Made by a program: the position numbers and the translations under genes | NCBI RefSeq assembly: GCF_900143695.1 | Contig: NZ_FRFE01000002.1 | Span: 62,001 to 126,000 of the forward strand | DNA from: Desulfopila aestuarii DSM 18488 | GTDB taxonomy: Bacteria > Desulfobacterota > Desulfobulbia > Desulfobulbales > Desulfocapsaceae | Direction: 5' to 3' | Length of the DNA stretch: 64,000 bases | The notes under the pieces: generated by a model | What the model saw: only the letters and a program-made list of their open reading frames with translations | Databases searched by the model: none | What the model was told of the DNA's origin: nothing | Shown: positions 17,373-26,823 of the stretch, piece after piece | How the letters are laid out: every line of letters begins with the position of its first letter | Numbering within the stretch: the stretch's first letter is position 1

Positions 17373-19361
17373 TTAACTCTGTAGTCCAAGCTTCGCGTCG
17401 ACTTTCTCTATCTCTTCCTGGGCTTTTTCCCAACGATCATAAAAACGCTCCAGACGACGTTTGCACTCCTCATACCTGCGGCTTGTTTCCGTCCAGGCCT
17501 TTTCGTCCGAATAAAGGTCCGGATCAGCCATGAGCGCCTCGAGATCCTCTTTTTCCACTTCGAGTTTCTCAATACTGGCTTCCGCCTCCTGTACCTGTTT
17601 CAACCAGGGGCCGGCAAGTTTCGAGCGCTGCTGTCGCAGTTCGGCTTCCTGGCGTTTTCGATCCTTGCGGCTCTGTTTCCCGTCCGGATCACTGTCTTCG
17701 ACAGCCGAATCCTCTTTCACCTGGGCCTGACCCTGCTCTTTTAACCTCTCGGCCATCAGCTCAATTTTCCGTAAATACTCTGCGACATTTCCCTCATACA
17801 TGGTGACGTGGCCGTCTTTCACTTCCAGTACCCGGTTAACGAAGCTGTCGACAAAATACCGGTTATGGGAAACGACCACGATAGTACCGTCATATTGGGC
17901 CATCGCCTCCTGCAGGATCTCCTGTGAGCTCATGTCAAGATGGTTTGTCGGTTCATCCAGCAGCATAAGGTTAGCTGGAGTGGCGATCATTTTAGCCAGA
18001 GCCAGTCGGCTTTTCTCTCCGCCAGAAAGAACCGAAACCTTCTTTTCAACCTCTTCGCCACGAAAGAGAAAAGCGCCAAGGAGAGAGCGCATCCGGGTCA
18101 CGGTGAGATCTTCACCGCAGAGCGCCATGGTCTCAAGTGCTGAAAGACTTGGCGAAAGTTCCTGAGCCTGGTGCTGGCCGAAATAGGAAAGCTTGACGTT
18201 GGTGCCAAAGCGCACCACTCCCGAGTCTTTTCCTATGATACCGGCAAGAATCTTCAACAGTGTTGATTTACCAGCTCCGTTGACACCAACCACTGCAACC
18301 TTGTCTCCTCGCTGGAGCTGCAGATTGACATCCTTGAAGACCCGCTTACCGTTATAGCTCTTCTCTAAGCTCTCCACCTGCATAACGTCCCGACCGGAAG
18401 ACGGTGCCGGTGGAAACGAGAAGCTGATCCGCATTTCATCGTCCCCCAGTTCGAGCAGCTCCATTTTATCGAGCTGTTTCAAACGGCTCTGCACCTGCTT
18501 GGCTTTGGTGGACTTGGCACGGAACCGGTCAACAAAGCGCATGGTCTGACTGATCCGGGCCTGCTGGTTTTCATAGGCCGCCTTTTCGATGGCGCGCCGT
18601 TCTTCCTTGCCCGCCAGATAAAAGGTGTAGTTGCCTTTATAGGCAGTGATTTTACCAAAGCTTATCTCCCAGGTGGCGGTGGTGGCCTTGTCAAGGAAGG
18701 TCCGGTCATGGGAAACAACCACCATGGCGCCCTGATAGGTGCGGAGGAACTCTTCCACCCAGGTGAGCGATTCGAGATCAAGGTGGTTGGTAGGTTCGTC
18801 AAGCAGCAACAGAGACGGGGCCTCCAGCAGCATCTTGGCAAGTTTTAGACGCATCAACCAACCACCGGAAAACGCTGATACCGGGCGCGACATGTCTTCC
18901 TGACGAAAACCGAGCCCCAAGAGTACCTTTTCGATCTTGGCCTGCATTGTGTAGATATCACTGCCATCCAACCTGTGCTGAATCTCCCCTTGCCGCTGCA
19001 GCAGCTTTTCGCACTCCTTCGAATCGGGAGCTATACCCTCCAGCCGGTCGTGAATTTCTTCAGCTTCTCGCTGCAATAGAAGAAGCGAATCAAAGGCGGT
19101 CTGGGCTTCTTCGTAGAGGGTTCTGCCGGTAAGCAACTCGTTTGATTCCTGGGGCAGATAACCGACAGTGAAACTTTTGGCACAGGTTACGACCCCGTCA
19201 TCGGTGGCCGCAACCCCGGCCATAATTTTCAACAACGTCGATTTTCCCGCCCCGTTTACCCCCACCAGGCCAATACGATTGCCATCGTGGACCTGGACGG
19301 AAATATCTTTAAACAGGTGTTTTTCACCATAACGGATATCTAAATGATTAACAGACAGCAT
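17373..19361 (-). CDS. ABC-F family ATPase (ribosome-associated)
   Basis: A 662-residue soluble protein with two ABC domains (Walker A GVNGAGKST near residue 37 and again near 355; signatures FSGGWLMRL and LSGGEKSRL; Walker B LLLLDEP and LMLLDEP) and no membrane segment. The linker between them (residues about 240-310, RFRAKSTKAKQVQSR) is the P-site tRNA-interaction motif of ABC-F proteins. A C-terminal coiled coil (about 545-660) follows. ABC-F proteins act on the ribosome, resolving stalled states or protecting against antibiotics; this one looks like a housekeeping member. It overlaps the end of the radical SAM gene by 14 bases. Confidence 0.93.
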   Translation of the reverse strand: MLSVNHLDIRYGEKHLFKDISVQVHDGNRIGLVGVNGAGKSTLLKIMAGVAATDDGVVTCAKSFTVGYLPQESNELLTGRTLYEEAQTAFDSLLLLQREAEEIHDRLEGIAPDSKECEKLLQRQGEIQHRLDGSDIYTMQAKIEKVLLGLGFRQEDMSRPVSAFSGGWLMRLKLAKMLLEAPSLLLLDEPTNHLDLESLTWVEEFLRTYQGAMVVVSHDRTFLDKATTATWEISFGKITAYKGNYTFYLAGKEERRAIEKAAYENQQARISQTMRFVDRFRAKSTKAKQVQSRLKQLDKMELLELGDDEMRISFSFPPAPSSGRDVMQVESLEKSYNGKRVFKDVNLQLQRGDKVAVVGVNGAGKSTLLKILAGIIGKDSGVVRFGTNVKLSYFGQHQAQELSPSLSALETMALCGEDLTVTRMRSLLGAFLFRGEEVEKKVSVLSGGEKSRLALAKMIATPANLMLLDEPTNHLDMSSQEILQEAMAQYDGTIVVVSHNRYFVDSFVNRVLEVKDGHVTMYEGNVAEYLRKIELMAERLKEQGQAQVKEDSAVEDSDPDGKQSRKDRKRQEAELRQQRSKLAGPWLKQVQEAEASIEKLEVEKEDLEALMADPDLYSDEKAWTETSRRYEECKRRLERFYDRWEKAQEEIEKVDAKLGLQS

Positions 19362-20358
19362 ACTTCACAGTTCCCCGTTCCCTGTTTTTCTCAGGGATTA
19401 TTGTAAAACGTCCTTGAAAGCCGAGCTTTGCCAGACGGATAATGTTCATCTTCTTCATACCGACCACCGCCGAATGGTCGCGGTCGGAAATATATACTAT
19501 GAGGTGCTCACCCACACCGCATGCACGTAGCCGCTTGCGGATACGTCTGAACCACTGCCTCGAGACCACAAGTTCACCAAAAGCAGGATGATACGGCCCG
19601 GCAACGACCTGTTTGGCCAGCTCATCTGAAGGCTGCAGCCCCATGCGTATTACCGGAATGGAGGCCGCATCCAGCATCTCTTTAGCCCGCCGCGTCAAAC
19701 CGATCGCCGCATTGAGAGTAAGCGGCGTATATTTTTCCTGACGATAGAGGTCGGCAAGTGGAGACTGAGCCACCACCACTGCAGGATACAGGCGGACAAG
19801 GTCAGGGTGAAAGGTAATAATCTCGCGCAGTCCCGCTATAAACGAACGGGTGGTTTCCCCCGGCAGGCCAGGTAACAGCTGAACACCCACCTGCAGGCCG
19901 GCTGCGCGCAAAGTATCCATGGCCCTGCGGCTATCATCCGCGCTATGGCCACGCCGGCATGCAGCCAGCACGCGATCATCCAGCGACTGGACCCCCAGTT
20001 CAACAGTTTTCACCCCCATCTCCACCAGAAATCTGCTGTTTTCCTGGCTCACACAATCGGGCCTGGTTGACAACCGAATACCCGCCACCCGCCCATCATT
20101 GATATAGGGCGTTACCGCACCAAGCAGTCGCCTCTGTTCATCATGGGCAAGACAGGTGAACGAACCGCCATAAAAGGCTACCTCTACATCCTTTTGACCG
20201 GGACTGCGGCCAAGCCAGATGTCAATAACATCTTCTATGCTCTCGCCTTTCGGGTCACCATCCTCATCCTGCTGCCCTGAAATGGCGTGTTGATTACAGA
20301 ACAAACACTGATGGGGGCAGCCACGGTGCGAGATGAAAACAGGGATTATCAGCCCCAT
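19348..20358 (-). CDS. Radical SAM protein, Elp3-like
   Basis: A 336-residue radical SAM enzyme. The 4Fe-4S site is HRGCPHQCLFCNQ (Cys14, Cys18, Cys21), spaced C-x3-C-x2-C. Further core motifs are VEVAFYGGSFT, ILDDRV-like VQSLDDRVLAACRRGH and LQVGVQLLPGLPGE. These are features of the Elp3/HemN-like superfamily. Unlike true Elp3 it has no acetyltransferase domain at its end; the last 70 residues look like a small basic C-terminal domain. The reaction is unknown. It sits three bases after rnc and overlaps the ABC-F gene, so the three genes are one transcription unit concerned with RNA or translation. Confidence 0.87.
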   Translation of the reverse strand: MGLIIPVFISHRGCPHQCLFCNQHAISGQQDEDGDPKGESIEDVIDIWLGRSPGQKDVEVAFYGGSFTCLAHDEQRRLLGAVTPYINDGRVAGIRLSTRPDCVSQENSRFLVEMGVKTVELGVQSLDDRVLAACRRGHSADDSRRAMDTLRAAGLQVGVQLLPGLPGETTRSFIAGLREIITFHPDLVRLYPAVVVAQSPLADLYRQEKYTPLTLNAAIGLTRRAKEMLDAASIPVIRMGLQPSDELAKQVVAGPYHPAFGELVVSRQWFRRIRKRLRACGVGEHLIVYISDRDHSAVVGMKKMNIIRLAKLGFQGRFTIIPEKNRERGTVKYAVC

Positions 20359-20361
20359 CCC

Positions 20362-21096
20362 TTATGCATCTCCGCTCACGGCGATAGCCTTGAGGGCCGC
20401 AGCCGCAGCCCGCTGTTCCGCCTCTTTTTTAGAGCGCGCCTCGCCAGTGCCCAGCACCTCGTCACGAAACATAACGGAGATGGTAAAGCTCTTCTGGTGC
20501 GAAGGTCCTTCTTCAAGATCAAGACGGTAGCTGGGGCCCTCGTTATGTTTTTCCTGCAACACTTCCTGCAGCCTGCTCTTTGCATCGGCAATAAGCATTT
20601 CTTCTTTTTTGGTCTCGATGGTCGGTACGAATAATCGGTTTATCAGACTGCTTGCCATCTCATAGCCGGCATCCTCAAAAACCGCACCGATTAACGCCTC
20701 GAAGGCGCAGGAAAGAATCGATGACTTGTTTCGTCCATGGGAAGCATCTTCACCTTTTCCAAGAAAGAGAAAACGGCCCAATTCAATCTCCCGGGCCATG
20801 ACCGCAAGGTGGGTCTCGTTCACGAGCGCAGCCCGCAACCGGGTCAACTCGCCTTCTTTCATCTCAGGATAGCGCGTATAGAGAATATGGCCAATCACCA
20901 GGTCCAGCACAGCATCACCGATAAACTCCAGTGTCTCATTATTCTTACCGATCTGCGCCTGCTCGAAAGCAAATGAGGCATGCACCAGCGCTTTCTGCAG
21001 CAGGCGCAGGTCGGTAAAACGGTATTGTACAATCCGTTCCAATTCGCTTAACAACTCTTTATTGCCCTGTACCAGGACATCAATTTCCATACCCAT
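20362..21096 (-). CDS. rnc: Ribonuclease III
   Basis: A 244-residue double-strand RNA endonuclease. The catalytic domain carries the family signature NETLEFIGDAVL (residues about 53-64) with the metal-binding glutamate and aspartate residues and a later SSILSCAFEALIGAVFEDAG stretch. The C-terminal double-strand RNA-binding domain starts near residue 165 (AKSRLQEVLQEKHNEGPSY) and ends in KKEAEQRAAAAAL. The enzyme matures rRNA precursors and cleaves structured mRNAs. ATG 21090 is an alternative start. First gene of the rnc-radical SAM-ABC-F unit. Confidence 0.96.
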   Translation of the reverse strand: MGMEIDVLVQGNKELLSELERIVQYRFTDLRLLQKALVHASFAFEQAQIGKNNETLEFIGDAVLDLVIGHILYTRYPEMKEGELTRLRAALVNETHLAVMAREIELGRFLFLGKGEDASHGRNKSSILSCAFEALIGAVFEDAGYEMASSLINRLFVPTIETKKEEMLIADAKSRLQEVLQEKHNEGPSYRLDLEEGPSHQKSFTISVMFRDEVLGTGEARSKKEAEQRAAAAALKAIAVSGDA

Positions 21097-21114
21097 CTTT
21101 TTTAAAATTACCTC

Positions 21115-21142
21115 TTGTCAAAATTTCGTTCTATGGTATAAA
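21115..21142 (+). promoter_or_regulatory. Sigma-70 promoter of tRNA-Cys
   Basis: TTGTCA (21115-21120) and TATAAA (21137-21142) are separated by 16 bases, placing transcription start near 21150, a few bases before the mature tRNA. Confidence 0.75.
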
Positions 21143-21158
21143 GTGGCCTCACATTTGG

Positions 21159-21234
21159 GGCGGCGTAGCCAAGTGGCCAAGGCAGTGGTCTGCAAAACCA
21201 TTATTCAGCGGTTCGACTCCGCTCGCCGCCTCCA
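21159..21234 (+). tRNA. tRNA-Cys (anticodon GCA), CCA encoded
   Basis: A full cloverleaf can be drawn. The seven-pair acceptor stem joins GGCGGCG (21159-21165) with CGCCGCC (21224-21230). The anticodon stem GTGGT/ACCAT encloses CTGCAAA with anticodon GCA at 21192-21194. The T arm is AGCGG/CCGCT around TTCGACT. The discriminator base is U73, which is characteristic of cysteine tRNA, and CCA is encoded at 21232-21234. Confidence 0.97.
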
Positions 21235-21242
21235 GAAATTCC

Positions 21243-21279
21243 AAGGGGTTACAGATAATCGATCTGTAACCCCTTTTTT
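21243..21279 (+). terminator. Intrinsic terminator of tRNA-Cys
   Basis: A perfect 14-base-pair stem (21243-21256 with 21262-21275), 5-base loop and a run of six Ts, starting eight bases after the tRNA. Confidence 0.93.
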
Positions 21280-21590
21280 CGTTTCTTTCCTTTTCAGCCT
21301 CCAAAGCACAAAGGCAGATGGTCATGCCGAACGGCTGCGCCTTTAGATACTTGAAATTGCGCTTCAGGTCAAGTTGATTAGGCCGTCGCGATTGCTGTCT
21401 GATTGTATACATTGCAGCCTTGCCCGTTTCATGACGGCGACCTGGCCAAGCCACATCATTCGCCCCCCTCAAACATTCAATACATTTTCAGTGACATAGC
21501 ATGTTGTTTTTATTGATATTTTACAATTATGGAATAGCCACCACATAGCGGTACATCTTTGTCACATATTTGTAATTTTATAAATACTAG
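21280..21590. other. Intergenic region without recognisable gene
   Basis: About 310 bases between the tRNA terminator and the citrate synthase promoter. No integrase, repeat of the tRNA 3' end or coding frame with family resemblance is visible. Confidence 0.5.
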
Positions 21591-21620
21591 TTGACATACC
21601 AGAAATATATGCCCTAGATT
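21591..21620 (+). promoter_or_regulatory. Candidate sigma-70 promoter of citrate synthase
   Basis: A perfect -35 TTGACA (21591-21596) is followed 18 bases later by TAGATT (21615-21620). This predicts a leader of about 215 bases before the TTG start at 21847. Confidence 0.5.
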
Positions 21621-21846
21621 GCCTGGAAGATTTTCAATCTCGTGTCTATCCAGAAACGAGATCTCTTGTCCTAAACTGACCCGCCCGACAAATTTTCCGC
21701 AGGCATACAAAAATATTCCGAGGATAGAATTTTAGAGCAACGAAGCGATAGGAACAAAGGGCCGTTTCCGTATTAACACAAACTGAGCAATGCCAAACCT
21801 GGTGTTGGGAATGCCTTTGGGTATCAGCAAAATTGTGGAGGAAAAC

Positions 21847-23127
21847 TTGGACGAATTTGTAACACTCATATACAACGGCAAAGAAATGCTGCTTCCGGTC
21901 GTCACCGGAAGTGAAGGTGAAAAAGCCATCGACATAGCCAGACTGAGGGCAGAAACAGGCTTTATCACTCTCGACCCCGGGTATGTCAACACTGGCAGCT
22001 GTCTGAGCGCCATCACGTTCATGGATGGTGAAAAAGGCATCTTGCGCTACCGTGGCATTCCCGTTGAACAGCTGGCTGAGCACTCTACATTTAAAGAAAC
22101 AGCTTACCTGCTGATCAATGGCAGGCTCCCGAATCGGACAGAGCTCACCCAGTTTTCGATAAACCTGAATGACAACAGCCTGGTCCATACCGACCTGAAG
22201 GTCTTTTTCCAGAATTTCCCCAGGGCATCCCATCCGATGGGCATCCTTTCCGCCATGGTCAACGCCCTCAGGAGCTTTTATCCTTCTTTGGGAACATCTG
22301 AAGAGGAAATCAACATCACCATGACCCGGCTCCTCGCCAAAGTGCGAACCATGGCAGCCATGTCCTATAAGATTTCCAGAGGGCACGAACTGGTCTTGCC
22401 TCGGCCGGATCTGACCTACTGTGAGAATTTTCTCAACATGATGTTCGACACCCCGGTAAAACCCTACGAAATCAAGAAAGAGGTGGTCAGGGCATTAAGG
22501 GTATTCTGGATCCTCCACGCCGACCACGAGCAGAACTGCTCCACCTCTTCCGTCCGCATGGTAGGTAGTGCCCGGGTCAACCTCTACGCGGCTATCTCCG
22601 CCGGCATTGCCGCTCTCTGGGGACCATTGCATGGCGGTGCCAATCAGGCGGTCATCGAGATGCTGACGGACGTACACACGAGCGGCGGCAATTGCCGAAA
22701 AGCTGTAGAAAGGGCCAAAGATAAAAACGATCCCTTCCGGCTCCCAGGATTTGGCCATCGGGTCTACAAAACATACGACCCGCGAGCCAAGATTATCAAA
22801 AAAATCTGCGATGAACTGCTGGAATCCATGCAGATCAGCGATCCGCTCCTCGACATAGCCCGAGAACTTGAGGAAATCGCTTTAAAAGATCCCTATTTTA
22901 TCGACCACAATCTCTACCCCAACGTCGATTTCTACAGCGGTATTGTTTTACGTGCTATAGGCATTCCCACGAATATGTTCACGGTGATGTTTGCCCTCGG
23001 CCGGCTGCCCGGCTGGATTGCCCAGTGGAAGGAAAGTACCGATGATCCTCACTGGAAAATCAGCCGTCCCCGCCAGATCTATACGGGTAACCAGCAATGT
23101 GATTATATCCCTCTTCACGCCCGTTAG
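21847..23127 (+). CDS. gltA: Citrate synthase
   Basis: A 426-residue type II (hexameric, Gram-negative type) citrate synthase that condenses acetyl-CoA and oxaloacetate. The active-site residues are present: histidine in GPLHGGAN, histidine in GFGHRVYKTYDPRA and aspartate in NVDFYSGIVLRAIG. I chose TTG 21847 because GGAGG lies five bases upstream and the resulting N-terminus (DEFVTLIYNGKEMLLPV) lines up with the family start. The open frame extends to ATG 21790, which lacks a ribosome site and would give 445 residues. The gene stands alone with its own promoter and terminator. Confidence 0.95.
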   Translation: MDEFVTLIYNGKEMLLPVVTGSEGEKAIDIARLRAETGFITLDPGYVNTGSCLSAITFMDGEKGILRYRGIPVEQLAEHSTFKETAYLLINGRLPNRTELTQFSINLNDNSLVHTDLKVFFQNFPRASHPMGILSAMVNALRSFYPSLGTSEEEINITMTRLLAKVRTMAAMSYKISRGHELVLPRPDLTYCENFLNMMFDTPVKPYEIKKEVVRALRVFWILHADHEQNCSTSSVRMVGSARVNLYAAISAGIAALWGPLHGGANQAVIEMLTDVHTSGGNCRKAVERAKDKNDPFRLPGFGHRVYKTYDPRAKIIKKICDELLESMQISDPLLDIARELEEIALKDPYFIDHNLYPNVDFYSGIVLRAIGIPTNMFTVMFALGRLPGWIAQWKESTDDPHWKISRPRQIYTGNQQCDYIPLHAR

Positions 23128-23148
23128 GAAAAAAACCAGACACACCCA

Positions 23149-23187
23149 CAGCCCGGACAGCAATAAAGGTCCGGGCTGCTTTTTTTG
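23149..23187 (+). terminator. Intrinsic terminator of citrate synthase
   Basis: A 10-base-pair GC-rich stem (CAGCCCGGAC with GTCCGGGCTG), 10-base loop and a run of seven Ts, 22 bases after the stop codon. Confidence 0.92.
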
Positions 23188-23406
23188 CGCCTCCCCTGCC
23201 CACTGACATTCATTGACAACGAGACGGAATCAGCTCACACCTCGTAGCCAATCGTGTCAAAAACACCCTGTGTGATTCCAGACAACTTCAAAACATCATA
23301 CTTTCCTTGTCTATTTCGGCAAAGCAAGGTACTGCATTACGTGACAAGTCGTTGGCGGACCATCCGATGCCAGCGCCGAAAGCACTTCAATACCCCGAAG
23401 GACGCA

Positions 23407-23790
23407 ATGACCGCCACCGCACCCTACATCCTCTCGGGTAATAGAATGTATTGCAATTATTGCCCCGGCTACTGCTGCTACCGTCTGAAGGGGGCAACGC
23501 TGCTCCTCGACGCTATTGACATCAATCGCATAGCCCGCCATTTCAACATTTCCGACGGCGAGGCACGCAACAAGTATATCGTTGAAAGAAACACCTTCAA
23601 AACCCGCCCAGACGGCAGCTGCATCTTCCTCAGCAATGAGAAAATGTGTGGCCGATGCACGATCCATGCAGCTCGACCGCGCCAGTGCCGCGAATTTCCC
23701 TATAATGACCCATGCCCCTATCTTGAGCGTGAAGACCTTCTTAATATTATCCAACCCAAAGTGGAAGAAAGCCTGCAACGTTTAAAATAG
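23407..23790 (+). CDS. YkgJ-family cysteine-cluster protein
   Basis: A 127-residue protein with the YkgJ-type zinc/iron-chelating cysteine cluster: CNYCPGYCC near residues 16-24, then CGRC and CTIHAARPRQCREFP. The order CxxCxxxCC...CxxH...RPxxCRxFP is the family hallmark; the function of the family is poorly known. The frame is open back to 23254, but that extension has no resemblance to the family, while ATG 23407 has GAAGGA just upstream. Confidence 0.83.
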   Translation: MTATAPYILSGNRMYCNYCPGYCCYRLKGATLLLDAIDINRIARHFNISDGEARNKYIVERNTFKTRPDGSCIFLSNEKMCGRCTIHAARPRQCREFPYNDPCPYLEREDLLNIIQPKVEESLQRLK

Positions 23791-23903
23791 CAGAACCTAC
23801 CCCATGACAATCAGCAGAACCTTTGCAAACCCTTCTGATTATCGATATCTTTCGCGGCTGAAACTCGCCAGCTCCCGAACTCAAAACCCTTCGGACATCT
23901 ACC

Positions 23904-24833
23904 ATGTCATCACCTGCCAACAGTACAGCCCTTACTCGAGAGAAGACCGCTCAGCATGATCAGTTAACTGCCAGAATACTTCTCTTTATCACCCCTCTAC
24001 TCTTTTCATCAAACATGATCATTGCCCGTGCCGCCATCGATCTGGTGGGACCGGTAAGTCTTGCTTTCTATCGCTGGTCAATAACCGCTCTTTTGCTTGC
24101 ACTTTTCTTCCGCCTGAGTTTTGTAGGCAGCTGGAGACAGGCCATGGCTGAATGGCGGGAACTTCTGGTTCTTGGTACTCTAGGAATGGGAGTGTGCGGG
24201 GCCTTTGTGTACCTTGGCGCCCACACCACAACCGCGACCAATATCGGTCTTATCTACTCTGCAGCACCAGTACTCATCATTGCCCTTGCGCACTTCTTTC
24301 ATAATGAACGATTGAACAGGCTCCAGCATTGTGGCGTTATTCTCAGCCTGTTTGGTGTTCTCGTGCTAATCAGTCACGGCCAACCGCAGCGACTTTTGGG
24401 GCTTAATCTTGTTCGGGGCGATATCTGGATTATCTGTGCCACTATTTCCTGGGCAATTTATTCCATTCGACTGCGTTACCGTCCTACACGCCTCAATCCC
24501 ACGGCACGGTTTGGCTGGACTGCTGTTGCAGGCGTCCTGGTCATGCTGCCATTCGTCCTGTTCGAACAGCAGATTGGCACCTCCCACCCTCTCACCATTG
24601 CCACAGCTGAGGTTGTCCTTTTTCTGGCATTATTCGCTTCCATCGGCGCCTATCTGGGTTATGGTCTGGTACAGCGAACCATGGGAGCTGGCCGCGCCGG
24701 GCTTATCCTTTATCTTGCACCCATCTACAATGCCGGAATCGCCTGGTGGATCCTTGATGAAAAACTCTCAATGTTCCATATCTATGGCGCCGCACTGGTC
24801 CTTTTCGGGGTTTTTCTCGCCAATCGAAAATAA
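23904..24833 (+). CDS. EamA/DMT-family transporter
   Basis: A 309-residue inner-membrane protein with ten predicted helices in two EamA repeats; the first begins with LLFSSNMIIARAAI and the second lies near residues 170-300 (LVRGDIWIICATISWAIYSIRLR). Such proteins move small metabolites, often amino acids or nucleotides; the substrate is not predictable. No operon partner: the next gene is 130 bases away and has its own ribosome site. Confidence 0.9.
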   Translation: MSSPANSTALTREKTAQHDQLTARILLFITPLLFSSNMIIARAAIDLVGPVSLAFYRWSITALLLALFFRLSFVGSWRQAMAEWRELLVLGTLGMGVCGAFVYLGAHTTTATNIGLIYSAAPVLIIALAHFFHNERLNRLQHCGVILSLFGVLVLISHGQPQRLLGLNLVRGDIWIICATISWAIYSIRLRYRPTRLNPTARFGWTAVAGVLVMLPFVLFEQQIGTSHPLTIATAEVVLFLALFASIGAYLGYGLVQRTMGAGRAGLILYLAPIYNAGIAWWILDEKLSMFHIYGAALVLFGVFLANRK

Positions 24834-24963
24834 CCACGATTTAGCTATTTACTGGTTCACCCATTTGACTTTCGCCCCATCAGGAGGTTAGAATGATATA
24901 AGCGAGATGGATTACGGTGAGTTCTCTTCACGTTCTCTTCACAACCTGTAAAGGAGGTAGAAA

Positions 24964-25437
24964 ATGTCACAGAACATACTGATCCCATTGGATGGTTCCG
25001 CACTCGGTGAAGCAGCTGTCAGTCATGTCAGCGATATGATCACCCGACTCGCACCCGGAGAAAAAATCAACATTACCCTGTTCCACACCATCACTACCCT
25101 CAATCATTCACTTTATGTGCATGGTGGTGGCGAGATAGTCACGATCCCCTATACTCCCAAAGAGCTGGACGAGATGAAGGCAAGTGCCGTAAAATATCTC
25201 GAAAAGGTTGGCGAGCGCTTCAAAAAAGATGGCATCACGGTCTCCTGCACAGTGACTCTCGGCGATTCTGCTGCCAAGGAAATCCTGAAGGCCGAAGAAG
25301 AGCTCAAGGCCGATCTGGTGGCCATGTCGACCCACGGCCGCGGCGGTCTTGCCCGCTTTGCCTTCGGCAGCGTCGCTGACAAAGTGCTTCGCGCCGGAAC
25401 GGTGCCTGTACTATTAATACGTGCCAAAGAAGAGTAA
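24964..25437 (+). CDS. Universal stress protein (UspA family)
   Basis: A 157-residue UspA-type protein: N-terminal strand ILIPLDGSALGEAAVSH and the C-terminal ATP-binding motif LVAMSTHGRGGLARFAFGS with VPVLLIR at the end, the G-2x-G-9x-G(S/T) arrangement of nucleotide-binding members. GGAGG lies upstream of the ATG. This is one of two intact Usp genes in the window (the other at 36999-37523). Confidence 0.94.
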   Translation: MSQNILIPLDGSALGEAAVSHVSDMITRLAPGEKINITLFHTITTLNHSLYVHGGGEIVTIPYTPKELDEMKASAVKYLEKVGERFKKDGITVSCTVTLGDSAAKEILKAEEELKADLVAMSTHGRGGLARFAFGSVADKVLRAGTVPVLLIRAKEE

Positions 25438-25480
25438 ATCTTTGATCCCATAAAAAAGGCACGCGAGACGCTCCTCATGC

Positions 25481-25536
25481 TCGACTGAGACTATGCCATG
25501 GCCAGACGATATCTGGCCATGGCATAGTTCAGTCGA
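25481..25536. repeat. Long near-perfect inverted repeat
   Basis: Two arms pair over 25 positions with one unpaired G (25489): TCGACTGA plus a 17-base block (25490-25506) against its exact complement (25512-25528) plus TCAGTCGA. The loop is only five bases. No T run follows on either strand, so it is not a classical intrinsic terminator. It lies 44 bases after the Usp gene. Confidence 0.9.
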
Positions 25537-25867
25537 CGATAGCGAACTACGCTCATCCAATCCCCCCCTCCAGTCTTCCTCCTACTATCCTGCTGCTCCG
25601 GTTTACCAGTCAAGTTCAGAGATTTTTTCGCGCCGTGAGAAAGAAAGAAATATTACTCTACCGGAAAGAGCTTTCCGGTCTTACATTATTCACACTATCA
25701 TTTCAGTTGAAAGGATTCAGTATCTTAGAACACCATTAACAGATACTCAAAGCTGCAGAGCGGATCATTTTTTCACTGCGCTTTAGGTTTAAGGATCGGG
25801 ATCAATCAGCACTACAGGATTTTTACCGGTAAGTTAATGCCTATCGGGATAATAGAGGTCACGACAT
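25537..25867. other. Intergenic region with a short palindrome
   Basis: No gene is recognisable. A 9-base inverted repeat with two-base spacer (ACCGGAAAG and CTTTCCGGT, 25660-25679) could be an operator for the DUF4037/DUF4125 pair downstream, which starts about 190 bases further on. Confidence 0.45.
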
Positions 25868-26794
25868 ATGAAAGGACTTGAACTCAGCCAGAGATATTTT
25901 TATGAGGTTGCCCTGCCGATTTTGGAGCGGGATTGCTGCGACAAGCTCATGAAACTGGCAATCGGTCTGGCAGGAGAAGGCTCCGACTGCTTTGGCTATG
26001 ATGACGAGATTTCCCAGGATCATGACTGGGGGCCGGGGTTCGCGATATGGCTCTCAGACCTGGATTACCAGCAATTTGGCAAAGAACTTTCCCAAATCTA
26101 CGACAGCCTGCCTAAAACATATCTTGGTTATTCGGCCAGAGAGACCAGCCGCTGGGGCGAGGGGCGAATCGGTGTTCTCCAGATCAACAATTTCTTCCGG
26201 ACTTTGCTCGGCATGGATGGTTTGCCCCAAACCCCTAAACAGTGGCTGGCGACTCCTGAAAACGGTCTCGCAACAGCCGTGAACGGCAAAGTCTTTCACG
26301 ACCCGCAGGGAACCTTTTCGGCCATCCGCCGCACCCTGCTTCGTTACTACCCGGAAGATGTGCGGCTGAAAAAAATCACCGCCCGGGTAATGGTAGCCGG
26401 CCAGGCAGGACAATACAACTATCCGCGTTCAGTAAAGCGAAACGAACCATGTGCCGCCCTCCAGGCCGAGGCCAAATTTATCGAAACAGCCCTGTCGCTG
26501 GTCTTTCTGCTCAACCGGACGTTCATGCCCTTCTACAAGTGGGCCCATCGGGCTGTGAAGCCACTCGACATTCTTGGTGAATATGCTTACGACACGGTTC
26601 TCCGGCTCGTTACAAGCCATAACCCGCAGGAAAAAGAACAGCTGATCGAGGAGTTCTCCCAAAAGCTCATCGAACAGCTCCGGGAACAGGGCCTCACAGA
26701 GAGCACTAGTGATTTTCTCCCCGATCACGGGCCAGGCATCCAGGCGATGATCAGCGATGAGGAACTCAAACGTTTGGGACTGACCGTCGGCTGA
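25868..26794 (+). CDS. DUF4037 protein, nucleotidyltransferase-like
   Basis: A 308-residue soluble protein of the DUF4037 family. Its clearest stretch is GEGSDCFGYDDEISQDHDWG near residues 36-55, an acidic motif resembling the GS...D.D site of nucleotidyltransferases. No biochemical role is established as far as I know. The DUF4125 gene starts 29 bases after its stop, and the two families are known to occur together, so they probably form one functional unit. Confidence 0.85.
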   Translation: MKGLELSQRYFYEVALPILERDCCDKLMKLAIGLAGEGSDCFGYDDEISQDHDWGPGFAIWLSDLDYQQFGKELSQIYDSLPKTYLGYSARETSRWGEGRIGVLQINNFFRTLLGMDGLPQTPKQWLATPENGLATAVNGKVFHDPQGTFSAIRRTLLRYYPEDVRLKKITARVMVAGQAGQYNYPRSVKRNEPCAALQAEAKFIETALSLVFLLNRTFMPFYKWAHRAVKPLDILGEYAYDTVLRLVTSHNPQEKEQLIEEFSQKLIEQLREQGLTESTSDFLPDHGPGIQAMISDEELKRLGLTVG

Positions 26795-26823
26795 GTCTGA
26801 TATTGCAAGCAAAGGAGCAGCGC

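Noticed and set aside
21159-21846. tRNA-Cys as integration site of a mobile element
   Set aside because: No integrase gene, no direct repeat of the tRNA 3' end and ordinary housekeeping genes on both sides.
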